Shown here piece by piece: positions 17,566 through 26,475 of a DNA stretch of 64,000 nucleotides. The position numbers and the translations under genes were made by a program. A model generated the notes under the pieces. That model saw only the letters and a list, made by a program, of their open reading frames with translations, made no database searches and had not been told where the DNA came from. The first letter of the stretch is position 1. Each line of letters begins with the position of its first letter. Source of the stretch: Mycobacterium sp. 141 (GTDB lineage: Bacteria > Actinomycetota > Actinomycetes > Mycobacteriales > Mycobacteriaceae); assembly GCF_000382405.1 (NCBI RefSeq), contig NZ_KB908255.1:441861-505860 (forward strand), in the 5' to 3' direction.

Positions 17566-19071
17566 GTGAGCGGTGCACTGCTGGTCGCCGGCACCACCTC
17601 GGACGCCGGAAAATCGATGGTGGTCGCCGGTCTGTGTCGGCTGTTGGCGCGCAGGGGAGTGCGAGTGGCGCCGTTCAAGGCGCAGAACATGTCCAACAAC
17701 TCGGCGGTCACCGTCGACGGCGGCGAGATCGGCCGGGCCCAAGCAATGCAGGCCCGCGCTGCGAGGCTGGCACCGCACACCCGGTTCAATCCGATCCTGC
17801 TCAAACCCGGATCCGATCGCACCTCGCAACTGGTGGTCCGCGGTCGCGTCGCCGGATCGGTGGCCGCCGGCGACTACTTCACCCATCGGGACCGGCTCGC
17901 CACTGTGGTGGCCGACGAATTAGCCTCGCTGCGAGCCGAATTCGACGCGGTGATCTGTGAAGGCGCCGGATCGCCCGCCGAGATCAACCTGCGCGCAACC
18001 GATCTGGCGAACATGGGACTGGCACGCGCCGCGCACCTGCCGGTGGTCCTGGTCGGAGACATCGACCGCGGCGGACTGCTGGCACACCTGCACGGCACCG
18101 TCGCGGTCCTCGAACCCGCCGACCAGGCACTCATCACAGGATTCATCGTCAACAAGTTTCGGGGTGACCCGGCGCTCCTGCAACCCGGTTTGCGACAGCT
18201 GCAGGAGCTGACCGGCAGGCCGACCTACGGCATCGTCCCGTTTCACGACGGAATCTGGCTGGACACCGAGGACTCGGCATCGGTACTGGCCGGTGGGCTG
18301 GTCGGCCCGCTGCAGCCACCGCGCGGCGCGCAGACCTTGACGGTCGCGGCCATCCGGCTGCCACGCATCTCCAACTCCACCGATATCGAGGCGCTGGCGT
18401 GCGAACCAGGTGTCGACGTGCGGTGGGTGGCCGACGCGGCGGACCTCAGCAGTGTCGATGCCATCGTGATCCCAGGCAGCAAGGCCACCGTCAGTGATCT
18501 GGCCTGGTTGACCGAGCGAGGCCTCGCCGAGGCGATCCGCACGCACGCCCTGCGAGGCCGGGCTGTGCTGGGAGTGTGCGGCGGGTTCCAGATGCTGTGC
18601 CGCCGGATCGACGACTCCGTAGAAGCGGCAGCGTCCGATGCGGTCACTGTCGAGGGCCTCGGACTGCTGGCCGCCGACATCGTGTTCGAACCGGAAAAAA
18701 CGTTGCGGCACTGGGAAACTCCGCTATACGGCTACGAGATCCATCACGGCAGGCTGGTCGGCGCCGAGGAACAGGATTGGCTCGGTGTGGGCATCCGGCG
18801 CGGTGCCGTCTACGGCACGCACTGGCACGGCCTCCTCGACAACGACGCGGTACGCCGAGCCTGGCTCACCGAGGCTGCCGAGGCCGCGGGGCGCACCGGA
18901 TTCGTCGTTGCCGACGACGTCGACGTCGCCGCGCGGCGCGACGCACAGCTGGACCTGATGGCCGATCTGCTCGCGGCGCATCTCGACACCGACGCCGTCA
19001 TGGACCTGCTGACCTACGGTCCGCCGCGCCGACCCACCATGAGCACGGCGCTGCACGGGCCGAGTGAGTAG
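17566..19071 (+). CDS. cobQ: cobyric acid synthase (adenosylcobyrinate a,c-diamide amidotransferase)
   Basis: A 501-residue enzyme that amidates four carboxyl groups of the corrin ring using glutamine and ATP, late in B12 synthesis. The N-terminal dethiobiotin-synthetase-like domain has the P-loop [11 protein letters not shown] and [12 protein letters not shown]; the C-terminal glutaminase domain has the nucleophile in VCGGFQML and the His in GTHWHG. The GTG at 17566 directly follows a palindromic element and lacks a usual ribosome binding site. In M. tuberculosis cobQ lies elsewhere, so its place after mapB is a local difference. The other cobalamin genes in the window are 15 kb away. Confidence 0.93.
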   Translation: MSGALLVAGTTSDAGKSMVVAGLCRLLARRGVRVAPFKAQNMSNNSAVTVDGGEIGRAQAMQARAARLAPHTRFNPILLKPGSDRTSQLVVRGRVAGSVAAGDYFTHRDRLATVVADELASLRAEFDAVICEGAGSPAEINLRATDLANMGLARAAHLPVVLVGDIDRGGLLAHLHGTVAVLEPADQALITGFIVNKFRGDPALLQPGLRQLQELTGRPTYGIVPFHDGIWLDTEDSASVLAGGLVGPLQPPRGAQTLTVAAIRLPRISNSTDIEALACEPGVDVRWVADAADLSSVDAIVIPGSKATVSDLAWLTERGLAEAIRTHALRGRAVLGVCGGFQMLCRRIDDSVEAAASDAVTVEGLGLLAADIVFEPEKTLRHWETPLYGYEIHHGRLVGAEEQDWLGVGIRRGAVYGTHWHGLLDNDAVRRAWLTEAAEAAGRTGFVVADDVDVAARRDAQLDLMADLLAAHLDTDAVMDLLTYGPPRRPTMSTALHGPSE

Positions 19072-19080
19072 CCTAGGCCC

Positions 19081-19743
19081 ATGATCGGGGTCCGCATAGG
19101 TGTGCCATTACTGGCAGTGCTGCTGCTCACCGGTTGTGCATCCATAGTGTCGGGCACCCCGACTTGGCCCGGCGCGACCCTGGAGAAGGTTCTGCTCACC
19201 GCAGAAGATTTCCCGGCCGGAGTGCAGTACGACCGCATCATCGAGAAGCCCGGCGAGCCCGATGGCGCAGGTGCGCCGCCGGCCATGTTGTCGAATCCAC
19301 AGGGCTGCTCCGACGGGCTCACCCGGGTCATCGCGCGCTCGGCCGAGAGAGGCCCGGGCAGTGCGGGCAAGTACGTGGTGTCCTACGACGGTGCGCGCAT
19401 GGTCATCACCGTGCTGAGCTCACCGCTGCCCCTTGACCAGCTCGACGCGACCGCGCAGCGGTGTGCGCAATTCCGCACCTTCTTCGACCCGGCCGACGAA
19501 GGCATCCTGATCACCACCACCAAGCTGCCGACAGAGCGGCCGTCGGAGCTGGTCTACCAACAGACCATGCAGCTGGGCGGGGCGGAGAGCAGTGCCTACT
19601 TCGCGTTCGAGAACGTCGGGTCCTGGTCGGTGTTCGGGGTCACCTTCCCGACCCACAACCCGGCCATACCCGTCAAAGCCACGTTGCCGCAGACCTTTCT
19701 CGACGCGTTCGACCACCAGGTGCAGCGCATCCAGGCTCGATGA
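19081..19743 (+). CDS. putative lipoprotein, DUF5642-like
   Basis: A 220-residue protein. The signal peptide ends in the lipobox LLLTGCAS with Cys at residue 19, so it should be anchored on the outer face of the membrane. The mature part has conserved-looking Cys residues (PQGCSDGL and AQRCAQF), possibly a disulfide, and reads like the mycobacterial PknH-sensor/DUF5642 type of lipoprotein. It starts nine bases after cobQ. No specific role can be assigned, and the family name is tentative. Confidence 0.65.
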   Translation: MIGVRIGVPLLAVLLLTGCASIVSGTPTWPGATLEKVLLTAEDFPAGVQYDRIIEKPGEPDGAGAPPAMLSNPQGCSDGLTRVIARSAERGPGSAGKYVVSYDGARMVITVLSSPLPLDQLDATAQRCAQFRTFFDPADEGILITTTKLPTERPSELVYQQTMQLGGAESSAYFAFENVGSWSVFGVTFPTHNPAIPVKATLPQTFLDAFDHQVQRIQAR

Positions 19744-19833
19744 CATATCCGCTCTGCCAGAACCGTTTACGTCAGCGTCAAGGACCGGCTGATTCCCACC
19801 CGCATACCAGCACCGAGCGGTAGGTTTGTCTCA

Positions 19834-20397
19834 ATGTTGACCAGCGTGGCGACGATCGACGGCTTTTCGGTGCCCGTCGACGTGGACGGGCCTGAGAAAG
19901 GCTCGGCGGTCGTGCTGCTCGGAGCCGGCCATCACGGTCCCGCGGCGTACGGCGCGGTATGCCAACGGTTGCATACTGCGGCGCTCCGAACCGTCATCAT
20001 CTCGCCCGATCCTCGGCTGACCGCCAAATCTGTGGTCGGCATTCTCGACTCACTCGATGTCAAGTGGGCGGTGCTGGTGGGGGACCGGCTCGGTGGCGAG
20101 CTGGCCTGGGAATTGGCAGCGACCCGGCTGGACCGGTTCACCAGCCTGGTCGTGGTGGACCGCGGGCACCCACGCGTCGCCGATCTCACGGGGGTGATCC
20201 GCGATGAGGGCTGCCCCGCGGTGGAGATGAACACCACCGTTCTGGTCAGCACGCCGGCCGCGCGAGCGGTGGCCAAGGCCAGCCAGCGCTTCGTCTACGG
20301 CGACTTCCGTCTGGTGGAGATGCTCGGTAGGCGCAACGCGCAGGAGTCGACCGCACAGCTGGCCGCCGAGATCGTGATGCGCACCAGCACCTGGTAG
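19834..20397 (+). CDS. small alpha/beta-hydrolase-like protein
   Basis: A 187-residue protein with the start of an alpha/beta hydrolase fold: VVLLGAGHHGPAAYGAVCQRL resembles the oxyanion-hole strand, and AVLVGDRLGGELAWELA sits where GxSxG would be. The usual nucleophile Ser is replaced (G-D-R-L-G), and the protein is too short to hold the cap and the catalytic His region. It is either a degenerate hydrolase or a non-catalytic relative. It ends 14 bases before the convergent osmolyte synthetase gene. Confidence 0.55.
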   Translation: MLTSVATIDGFSVPVDVDGPEKGSAVVLLGAGHHGPAAYGAVCQRLHTAALRTVIISPDPRLTAKSVVGILDSLDVKWAVLVGDRLGGELAWELAATRLDRFTSLVVVDRGHPRVADLTGVIRDEGCPAVEMNTTVLVSTPAARAVAKASQRFVYGDFRLVEMLGRRNAQESTAQLAAEIVMRTSTW

Positions 20398-20411
20398 CCG
20401 GCCGCATGCGC

Positions 20412-22199
20412 TCAGGACGTCTGCGACGGCATCCAGGCCTGCGGCAGTCCGGGTTGCCCGGGGAACAGATAATCGATGAAAGCTGCTGCGGTGGGCTGTG
20501 GTTCATGGTTGGCCAGCCCCGGACGTTCGTTGGCTTCGATGAACACATACTCGCGGCCGGTGATGTCGGGCACCAACAAGTCGATGCCGGTGACCGGGAT
20601 GCCGATGGCGGCGGCCGCCGTCACGGCTACGCGGCACAGCTCGGGATTCACCTCTGCGGTGACATCGTGGATGGTGCCCCCCTGATGCAGGTTCGCCGTG
20701 CGGCGCACCCGCAGATGCTCGCCCTCGGGCAGTACGTCGTCTAACGCCCACCCCGCCTCGGCCACCGTGGCCGACGTGATGTCGTCCATCGGAATTCGGG
20801 ACTCCCCGCCGGTCGCGGCCGCGCGCCGGCGGCTCTGCGCCTCGATGAGTTCGCGGACGGTGTGTGCTCCAGTCCCGGTGATCTCGGCGGGTTTTCGGAT
20901 CGCGGCCGCCACTACCTTGCCGTCGATCACCACCAAGCGTAGATCGTTGCCGGGAGCGCGCTGTTCGATGAGCACCTCGGGGTGCTGCTCGCGGGCCCGC
21001 TCCAGCGCAGCGTCCAACTCGGCGTCGCTGCCGACCCCGACGGTGATGCCCTTGCCCTGTTCGCCGCGGGTGGGCTTGACTACGACATCGCCGGCCTCGG
21101 CCAGGAACTCGTGATCGGCGCCGCCGAACATGGCCAGCCGACCGTTGGGCACCGTGATACCGGCCTCGCAGACGATGCGCCGGGTCTGGCGCTTGTCGTC
21201 GCAGCGCGCCATTGCCACCGCGGAGGTGAACTCCGACAACGACTCGCGGGTGACGACGCTGCGTCCGCCGTGCGACAGGCGCATCTCGCCCGCGCCGGCG
21301 TCGAGCACCTCGACCCAGATCCCGCGACGCATCGCCTCGTCGGCGATGATGCGCGCGTACGGATTCAGGTCGTCGACGGTTTCCGGGGGATGGGTGAACA
21401 GCGGCTCGTTGATGGCGTTCTTGCGTTTGACAGCCAGCACCGGCACCCGCTGGAACCCGAGCTTCTCGTACAGCGCGATCGCCGCAGCGTTGTCATGGGC
21501 TACGGACAGGTCGATATAGGCCCGGCCCCGGTCGCGGAAGATGCCGGCCAGGGTGCGGGTCAGTGCCTCGCCCACCCCGGGCAGGCCGGCGGTCGGATCG
21601 ACGGCCAGCGACCACAGGCTCGATCCGTTTTCCGGATCGCTGAACAGCTTGTGGTGGTCGACGCCGGTCACGGTGCCGATCACCGAGCCGTCGTCGCGAA
21701 CCGCCACCAGATACACCGCCGAACTGCGGATGTGGTTGTCCCAGATGACCTCTACCGGCGCAGGCACCATGCCGCACCGCACGTATACCCGGTTCATCTC
21801 GTCAGCGTCGTCACGGACCCGCAGCGTTCTGATGCTAAAGCCGATCGGTTCCGGTGCCGCCAGGTCTTCGCTGAACCGCAACCGGTACGTGTGGCTCGGG
21901 TCGATGAACAGTTCGGCAGGCGAGCGGGCGACCAGCACGTGCGACTCGCGAGCGTATATGCAGATGTCGCGGCGGCCCGGGCCTTCCTGGCCCAGCACTT
22001 CGGCGAGCTTCTCGGGATCGGCGAAGGTCTGCCCGAAAATCAGCCGGCCCCAACCTAATTCGAGTACGACATCGTCGGCCATGGCGTCGACGAGGTGCTG
22101 CGGAGAGGCGTCGTGCAGCCCGAGGGTGATGGCCTCGGTGTGATCATCTTCCGGATGCGCCGCGGCGCGATTACCGGCGTCCGGATCCACGCTGGTCAT
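20412..22199 (-). CDS. ngg: N-acetylglutaminylglutamine synthetase (GNAT plus ATP-grasp)
   Basis: A 595-residue two-domain enzyme. The N-terminal third has a GNAT acetyltransferase domain (LWSLAVDPTAGLPGVGEALTRTLAG, VAHDNAAAIALYEKLGF). The C-terminal half is an ATP-grasp ligase like RimK/glutathione synthetase (VVKPTRGEQGKGITVGV, FIEANERPGL). In proteobacteria this architecture pairs with an asparagine-synthase-like amidotransferase to make the osmoprotectant N-acetylglutaminylglutamine amide. Here it starts inside the stop of that partner (ATGA). Minus-strand sequence upstream of 22199 is coding for the partner in another frame. Confidence 0.85.
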   Translation of the reverse strand: MTSVDPDAGNRAAAHPEDDHTEAITLGLHDASPQHLVDAMADDVVLELGWGRLIFGQTFADPEKLAEVLGQEGPGRRDICIYARESHVLVARSPAELFIDPSHTYRLRFSEDLAAPEPIGFSIRTLRVRDDADEMNRVYVRCGMVPAPVEVIWDNHIRSSAVYLVAVRDDGSVIGTVTGVDHHKLFSDPENGSSLWSLAVDPTAGLPGVGEALTRTLAGIFRDRGRAYIDLSVAHDNAAAIALYEKLGFQRVPVLAVKRKNAINEPLFTHPPETVDDLNPYARIIADEAMRRGIWVEVLDAGAGEMRLSHGGRSVVTRESLSEFTSAVAMARCDDKRQTRRIVCEAGITVPNGRLAMFGGADHEFLAEAGDVVVKPTRGEQGKGITVGVGSDAELDAALERAREQHPEVLIEQRAPGNDLRLVVIDGKVVAAAIRKPAEITGTGAHTVRELIEAQSRRRAAATGGESRIPMDDITSATVAEAGWALDDVLPEGEHLRVRRTANLHQGGTIHDVTAEVNPELCRVAVTAAAAIGIPVTGIDLLVPDITGREYVFIEANERPGLANHEPQPTAAAFIDYLFPGQPGLPQAWMPSQTS

Positions 22200-24004
22200 G
22201 CCGCCGCCCCCGTGATGCCGTGGCGCTGCAGCCACAATTCCAGCAGGGCGATCTGCCACAGCTCGTTGCCGCGCAGCGGCGTGAGCCGGCCGTTCGGATC
22301 GGCCAGCAGCCGGTCGACTGCCTCCGGCCGAAACAGCCCGCGTTCCTTTGCTTCCGGTGCGTAGAGCGCGTCGCGGACCATATCGAGGTAGGGGCCTTCC
22401 AGATGGGTCAGTGCCGGCACCGGGAAGTAACCCTTGGGCCGGTCGATCACCTCGGCCGGGATCACCCGCCGCGCAGCCTGTTTGAGCACGCCTTTGCCGC
22501 CGTGAGCGGTCTTCAGCTCGGGCGGGCAGGTCGCGGCGAGCTCGACCAGTTCGTGGTCGAGGAACGGGACCCGGCCCTCCAGGCCCCACGCCATCGTCAT
22601 GTTGTCGACGCGTTTGACCGGATCGTCGACCAGCATCACCGTGGTGTCCAGGCGCAGCGCGCGGTCCACCCCGGTCTGCGCCCCGGGAACGGCGAAGTGG
22701 TCCGTGACGAAAGCCCCACTGGGATCCTCGGTCGCGGCGCGATAGGCGTCACTGATCAGCGCGTTCACTCCGGCGCTGTCCCGGTCGAAGAACGCGCCGC
22801 GATAGCCGGCCACCGCTCCGTCGAGCGTGGCGGCGCTCGATGCGGCCATGGGCGGATACCAGTGGTAGCCGGCGAAAACCTCGTCTGCGCCCTGCCCCGA
22901 CTGCACGACCTTGACGTGCTTGGCCACCTCTTGGCTGAGCAGATAGAACGCCACACAGTCGTGACTGACCATCGGTTCGCTCATCGCGTCGATGGCATCG
23001 CCGAGGGCGGGCAGCATCCGGTCGGTGCCGATCCGGATCTGATGGTGCGCGGTGCCGAACCGCTTGGCGATGATGTCGGAGTACTTGAACTCGTCACCGG
23101 CCACGCCGCCGACCGACTCGAAGCCGATCGAGAAGGTGGACAGGTCCTGCTGGCCGGCCTCGGCCAGCAGCCCGACGATCAGGCTGGAGTCGACACCGCC
23201 GGAAAGCAAGCACCCCACCGGAACATCAGCGACCAAGCGGCGTTCGACCGCCAGCCGCAGCGATTCCAGTACCGCGTCCTCCCAATCCCGTTCCGACCAG
23301 TCGGCGCGGTCCGCGTGGCGGCTGAAATCCGGCGACCAGTACGTCGTGGTGCGGACGGCGCCGTCGGGCTCGATGGCGACCACCGATGCGGGTGGCACCT
23401 TGCTCACCCCGCGCAGGATGGTGCGCGGCTGCGGCACCACGGAATGGAACGTCAGGTAGTGGTGCAGCGCGACCGGGTCGATCCGGGTGTCGACCCCGCC
23501 ACCTGCAAGCAGTGCCGGCAGCGTCGATGCGAACCGGATCCGGTGCCCATCCTGGGTCAGATACAGCGGTTTGATGCCGAGCCGGTCGCGACCCAGCAGC
23601 ACCCGGCCGGTCTCGCGCTCGGCGATCGCGAACGCGAACATGCCCTTGAGGTGCTCGACGAAGCGGTCACCCCAGTGGTGATACGCCTTGAGCAACACCT
23701 CGGTGTCGCCGTGCGAGAAGAACCGGTAGCCGTGTGCGGACAACTCACGGCGCAGTTCCCGATAGTTGTAGATGCAGCCGTTCCAGCAAACGGTCAACCC
23801 CAGTTCGGAGTCGACCATTGGCTGGGCGGCGGCTTCGGTCAGGTCAATGATTTTCAGTCTGCGGTGGCCCAGGGCGACCCGGCCTTGCGACCACACTCCG
23901 GCCGCGTCCGGACCCCTGGGCGCCATCGCCTCTGTCATGGCCGACACCGCTGCAATATCGGGTGACCGGCCATCGAGACGCACCTCGCCGGTGGCTCCAC
24001 ACAT
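22196..24004 (-). CDS. asnO: N-acetylglutaminylglutamine amidotransferase (AsnB-like)
   Basis: A 602-residue glutamine-dependent amidotransferase. Cys2 (MCGATGEV) is the class II glutaminase nucleophile once Met is removed, which decides the ATG at 24004 over a TTG one codon upstream. The PP-loop SGGVDSSLIVGL in the middle is the synthetase ATP site. It is expected to amidate the dipeptide made by the downstream ngg product. The third gene common in proteobacterial versions, an M42-family peptidase, is absent. An asparagine synthetase is the alternative, but the overlap with ngg makes the osmolyte role more likely. Confidence 0.85.
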   Translation of the reverse strand: MCGATGEVRLDGRSPDIAAVSAMTEAMAPRGPDAAGVWSQGRVALGHRRLKIIDLTEAAAQPMVDSELGLTVCWNGCIYNYRELRRELSAHGYRFFSHGDTEVLLKAYHHWGDRFVEHLKGMFAFAIAERETGRVLLGRDRLGIKPLYLTQDGHRIRFASTLPALLAGGGVDTRIDPVALHHYLTFHSVVPQPRTILRGVSKVPPASVVAIEPDGAVRTTTYWSPDFSRHADRADWSERDWEDAVLESLRLAVERRLVADVPVGCLLSGGVDSSLIVGLLAEAGQQDLSTFSIGFESVGGVAGDEFKYSDIIAKRFGTAHHQIRIGTDRMLPALGDAIDAMSEPMVSHDCVAFYLLSQEVAKHVKVVQSGQGADEVFAGYHWYPPMAASSAATLDGAVAGYRGAFFDRDSAGVNALISDAYRAATEDPSGAFVTDHFAVPGAQTGVDRALRLDTTVMLVDDPVKRVDNMTMAWGLEGRVPFLDHELVELAATCPPELKTAHGGKGVLKQAARRVIPAEVIDRPKGYFPVPALTHLEGPYLDMVRDALYAPEAKERGLFRPEAVDRLLADPNGRLTPLRGNELWQIALLELWLQRHGITGAAA

Positions 24005-24328
24005 CAATTCGACCCTACAAGCATTGGGCGCCGGTGTCTCATTGGCGGCGTGTCCCGACCGGTTCTCCCAGTTCAGGCCGACGCCTACCGGGCACGTGCT
24101 CAGATAGGCGCGTACGCATTCGCTTCCGTCAAGTCCGGTCAGGTGCGGCGAACTCGCGAGCCGGGATTCGCTGAATCGAATGTGTCGAGGGTGAGATCCA
24201 AGAGTGTCGTGTTATTGGTCTGGTGCCCTACCTTTCAGCGAAAAAGTCGTGCATATTAGGGACGGGATCGCCGGGTCCGTCGTGATTGCAATGGTCGGAT
24301 TACCGGAAGTAACCGTCGGACAGAAAGG
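24005..24328. other. divergent intergenic region between asnO and the gamma-glutamyl hydrolase gene
   Basis: This spacer of 324 bases holds no recognisable gene. It is less GC-rich than its surroundings between about 24170 and 24320, as expected for promoters. The only clear element is a minus-strand promoter for asnO next to its start. The plus-strand promoter for the hydrolase operon must lie toward the right end, but no strong -35/-10 pair stands out. Confidence 0.5.
24012..24040 (-). promoter_or_regulatory. asnO-ngg promoter, leaderless type
   Basis: On the minus strand GAGACA, 17 bases, TAGGGT, then seven bases to the asnO ATG at 24004. Spacing is optimal for a housekeeping-type sigma factor, and the start point would fall on or next to the A of ATG. 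No Shine-Dalgarno site is present. Confidence 0.55.
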
Positions 24329-25099
24329 GTGCGGGTTTTGGACGGCGCTGACGCGCGGGCTCGCCCGGTGGTCGGGATGACCACCTACCTGCAGCGGGTG
24401 CAGACCGGCGTGTGGGATGTGAACGCCAGTTTCCTGCCCGCCGCCTACATCGAAGGAATAAACCGGGGTGGTGGCGCCGTGGTGCTGTTGCCACCGCAGC
24501 CGGACGGCGGGCAAATCGTCGAGCGGATCCTCGACGGGCTCGACGGGTTGGTGATCACCGGCGGGCGTGACGTCGACCCGGCCCGGTACGGTCGGCCGCG
24601 TCATCCGTCGACCGACGAACCTGTGGGCCACCGCGACGAATGGGATTTCGCCCTGGTGCGCGCCGCGCTGAGGCGCGGGCTACCGCTGCTCGGGATCTGC
24701 CGCGGTGCGCAGGTGCTCAACGTCGCGCTCGGTGGCACGCTGCACCAGCACCTACCCGACGTGCTCGGCCATACCCGGCATCGGCGGGGCAATGCCGCGT
24801 TCAGTACGTCGTCGGTGCAGACGGTGCCGGGTACCCGGCTCGCCACGTTGATCGGGGATCACGCCGATGTGCAGTGCTATCACCACCAGGCCATCGACCG
24901 GCTCGGTGACGGCCTGGTGGTCGGTGCTCGCGACACCGCAGAGGGTGTCGTCGAGGCCATCGAGAGGGATCGGGCGCTTCCGGGCGACGCGTTCGTGCTG
25001 GCGGTGCAATGGCATCCCGAGGAACGCCTCGACGACGTACGACTGTTCGGCGGCCTGGTCGAAGCCGCCGGATCATATGCGACAGAGAGGGTTTCATGA
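24329..25099 (+). CDS. gamma-glutamyl-gamma-aminobutyrate hydrolase family protein (PuuD-like, Rv2859c)
   Basis: A 256-residue class I glutamine amidotransferase-like hydrolase, expected to free an amine product from a gamma-glutamyl conjugate. The triad is visible: Cys in LLGICRGAQVLNV, His and Glu in VLAVQWHPEE. GGRDVDPARYG is typical of PuuD. It begins with GTG after an AGAAAGG stretch. It overlaps the next gene by ATGA. In M. tuberculosis a glutamine-synthetase-like gene (glnA4) precedes it; here that gene is missing from the window. Confidence 0.87.
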   Translation: MRVLDGADARARPVVGMTTYLQRVQTGVWDVNASFLPAAYIEGINRGGGAVVLLPPQPDGGQIVERILDGLDGLVITGGRDVDPARYGRPRHPSTDEPVGHRDEWDFALVRAALRRGLPLLGICRGAQVLNVALGGTLHQHLPDVLGHTRHRRGNAAFSTSSVQTVPGTRLATLIGDHADVQCYHHQAIDRLGDGLVVGARDTAEGVVEAIERDRALPGDAFVLAVQWHPEERLDDVRLFGGLVEAAGSYATERVS

Positions 25100-26475
25100 G
25101 CACCACCCAAGTCATCAATCCGGCCACCGAAAAGGTCCTGCGCACCGTCGAACTGCTCGACGAGGCGGCAGTCGACGACGCGGTGGCCCGCGCCAAGGCC
25201 GCGCAACGGCGGTGGGCGCGGTTGGCGCCGGCGGAGCGCGCCGGGGCCTTGCGGGCCTTCGCGGCCGTCGTCGACGCTCACGTCGATGAGCTGGCCACGC
25301 TCGAGGTGGCCAACTCCGGGCATCCGATCGGACAGGCCGAATGGGAGGCCGGGCACGTCCGCGACGTCCTGCAGTTCTACTCGGCCAGCCCGGAACGGTT
25401 GAGCGGCAAGCAGATTCCGGTGGCCGGCGGCCTCGACGTGACGTTCCACGAGCCGCTCGGCGTGGTCGGCGTGATCACCCCGTGGAATTTCCCGATGCCT
25501 ATCGCGGCGTGGGGGTTTGCCCCGGCGCTGGCCGCAGGCAACGCGGTGGTGCTCAAACCCGCCGAATGGACCCCGTTGACCTCAATGCGGCTCGGAGAAC
25601 TCGCCGTGGAGGCGGGGCTGGATCCGGATCTTTTCCAGGTGCTGCCCGGTGAGGGCTCGGTGGTGGGGGAGCGCTTCGTCACCCACCCCGATGTGCGCAA
25701 AGTGGTGTTCACCGGCTCCACCGAGGTGGGGACGCGGGTGATGGCCGGCGCCGCAACCCAGATCAAACGGGTCACCCTGGAATTGGGCGGCAAGAGCGCC
25801 AACATCGTCTTCGACGACTGCGATCTGGAAAAGGCCGCAGCCACCGCACCCTACGGGGTATTCGACAACGCCGGCCAGGACTGCTGTTCGCGCAGCCGGA
25901 TTCTGGTGCAGCGCAACGTCTGCGACCGCTTCATGGCACTGCTGGAGCCGGCCGTCAAGGGTGTGGTGGTCGGTGACCCGACAGTGCGTGCCACGGAGAT
26001 GGGGCCTCTGGTGTCGCGTCCGCACTGGGAGTCGGTGGCCTCCTACATACCCGATGACGCTCCCGTCGCATTTCGGGGTTCCGCTCCGAATGGCCCCGGA
26101 TTCTGGTTCCCGCCAACGGTTCTCACCCCGCAGCGCACCGACCGCGCGGTGACCGACGAGATCTTTGGCCCGGTGGTCACGGTACTGCCGTTTGACGACG
26201 AAGCCGAAGCCGTCGAGCTCGCCAACGACACCCCCTACGGGCTGTCGGGCTCCATCTGGACCGACAACTTGTCACGTGCCCTGCGGGTATCCCGCGCGGT
26301 CGAATCGGGCAATCTGAGCGTCAACTCGCATTCGTCGGTCCGGTACAACACGCCCTTCGGCGGCTTCAAGCAGTCCGGTCTTGGCCGTGAGCTGGGGCCG
26401 GACGCGCCCCTGTCTTTCACCGAAACCAAGAACGTCTTTTTCGCCGTGGAAGATCGAGCAGAGGAGTCCTTGTAA
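25096..26475 (+). CDS. aldC: aldehyde dehydrogenase (AldC, Rv2858c-like)
   Basis: A 459-residue NAD(P)-dependent aldehyde dehydrogenase. VTLELGGKSANIVF carries the general-base Glu, NAGQDCCSRSRI the catalytic Cys, VITPWNFPMPIA the cofactor-side Asn, and DEIFGPVVTVLPF the conserved EIFGP motif. The ATG at 25096 overlaps the hydrolase stop, and the stop TAATG overlaps the SDR start. In gamma-glutamylated amine pathways this enzyme oxidises a gamma-glutamyl aminoaldehyde, and the context supports this; the true substrate is not proven. Confidence 0.9.
   Translation: MSTTQVINPATEKVLRTVELLDEAAVDDAVARAKAAQRRWARLAPAERAGALRAFAAVVDAHVDELATLEVANSGHPIGQAEWEAGHVRDVLQFYSASPERLSGKQIPVAGGLDVTFHEPLGVVGVITPWNFPMPIAAWGFAPALAAGNAVVLKPAEWTPLTSMRLGELAVEAGLDPDLFQVLPGEGSVVGERFVTHPDVRKVVFTGSTEVGTRVMAGAATQIKRVTLELGGKSANIVFDDCDLEKAAATAPYGVFDNAGQDCCSRSRILVQRNVCDRFMALLEPAVKGVVVGDPTVRATEMGPLVSRPHWESVASYIPDDAPVAFRGSAPNGPGFWFPPTVLTPQRTDRAVTDEIFGPVVTVLPFDDEAEAVELANDTPYGLSGSIWTDNLSRALRVSRAVESGNLSVNSHSSVRYNTPFGGFKQSGLGRELGPDAPLSFTETKNVFFAVEDRAEESL

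Noticed and set aside
22220..23965. 581-codon plus-strand frame across asnO
   Set aside because: Shadow of asnO; composition is non-protein-like and no ribosome binding site is present.
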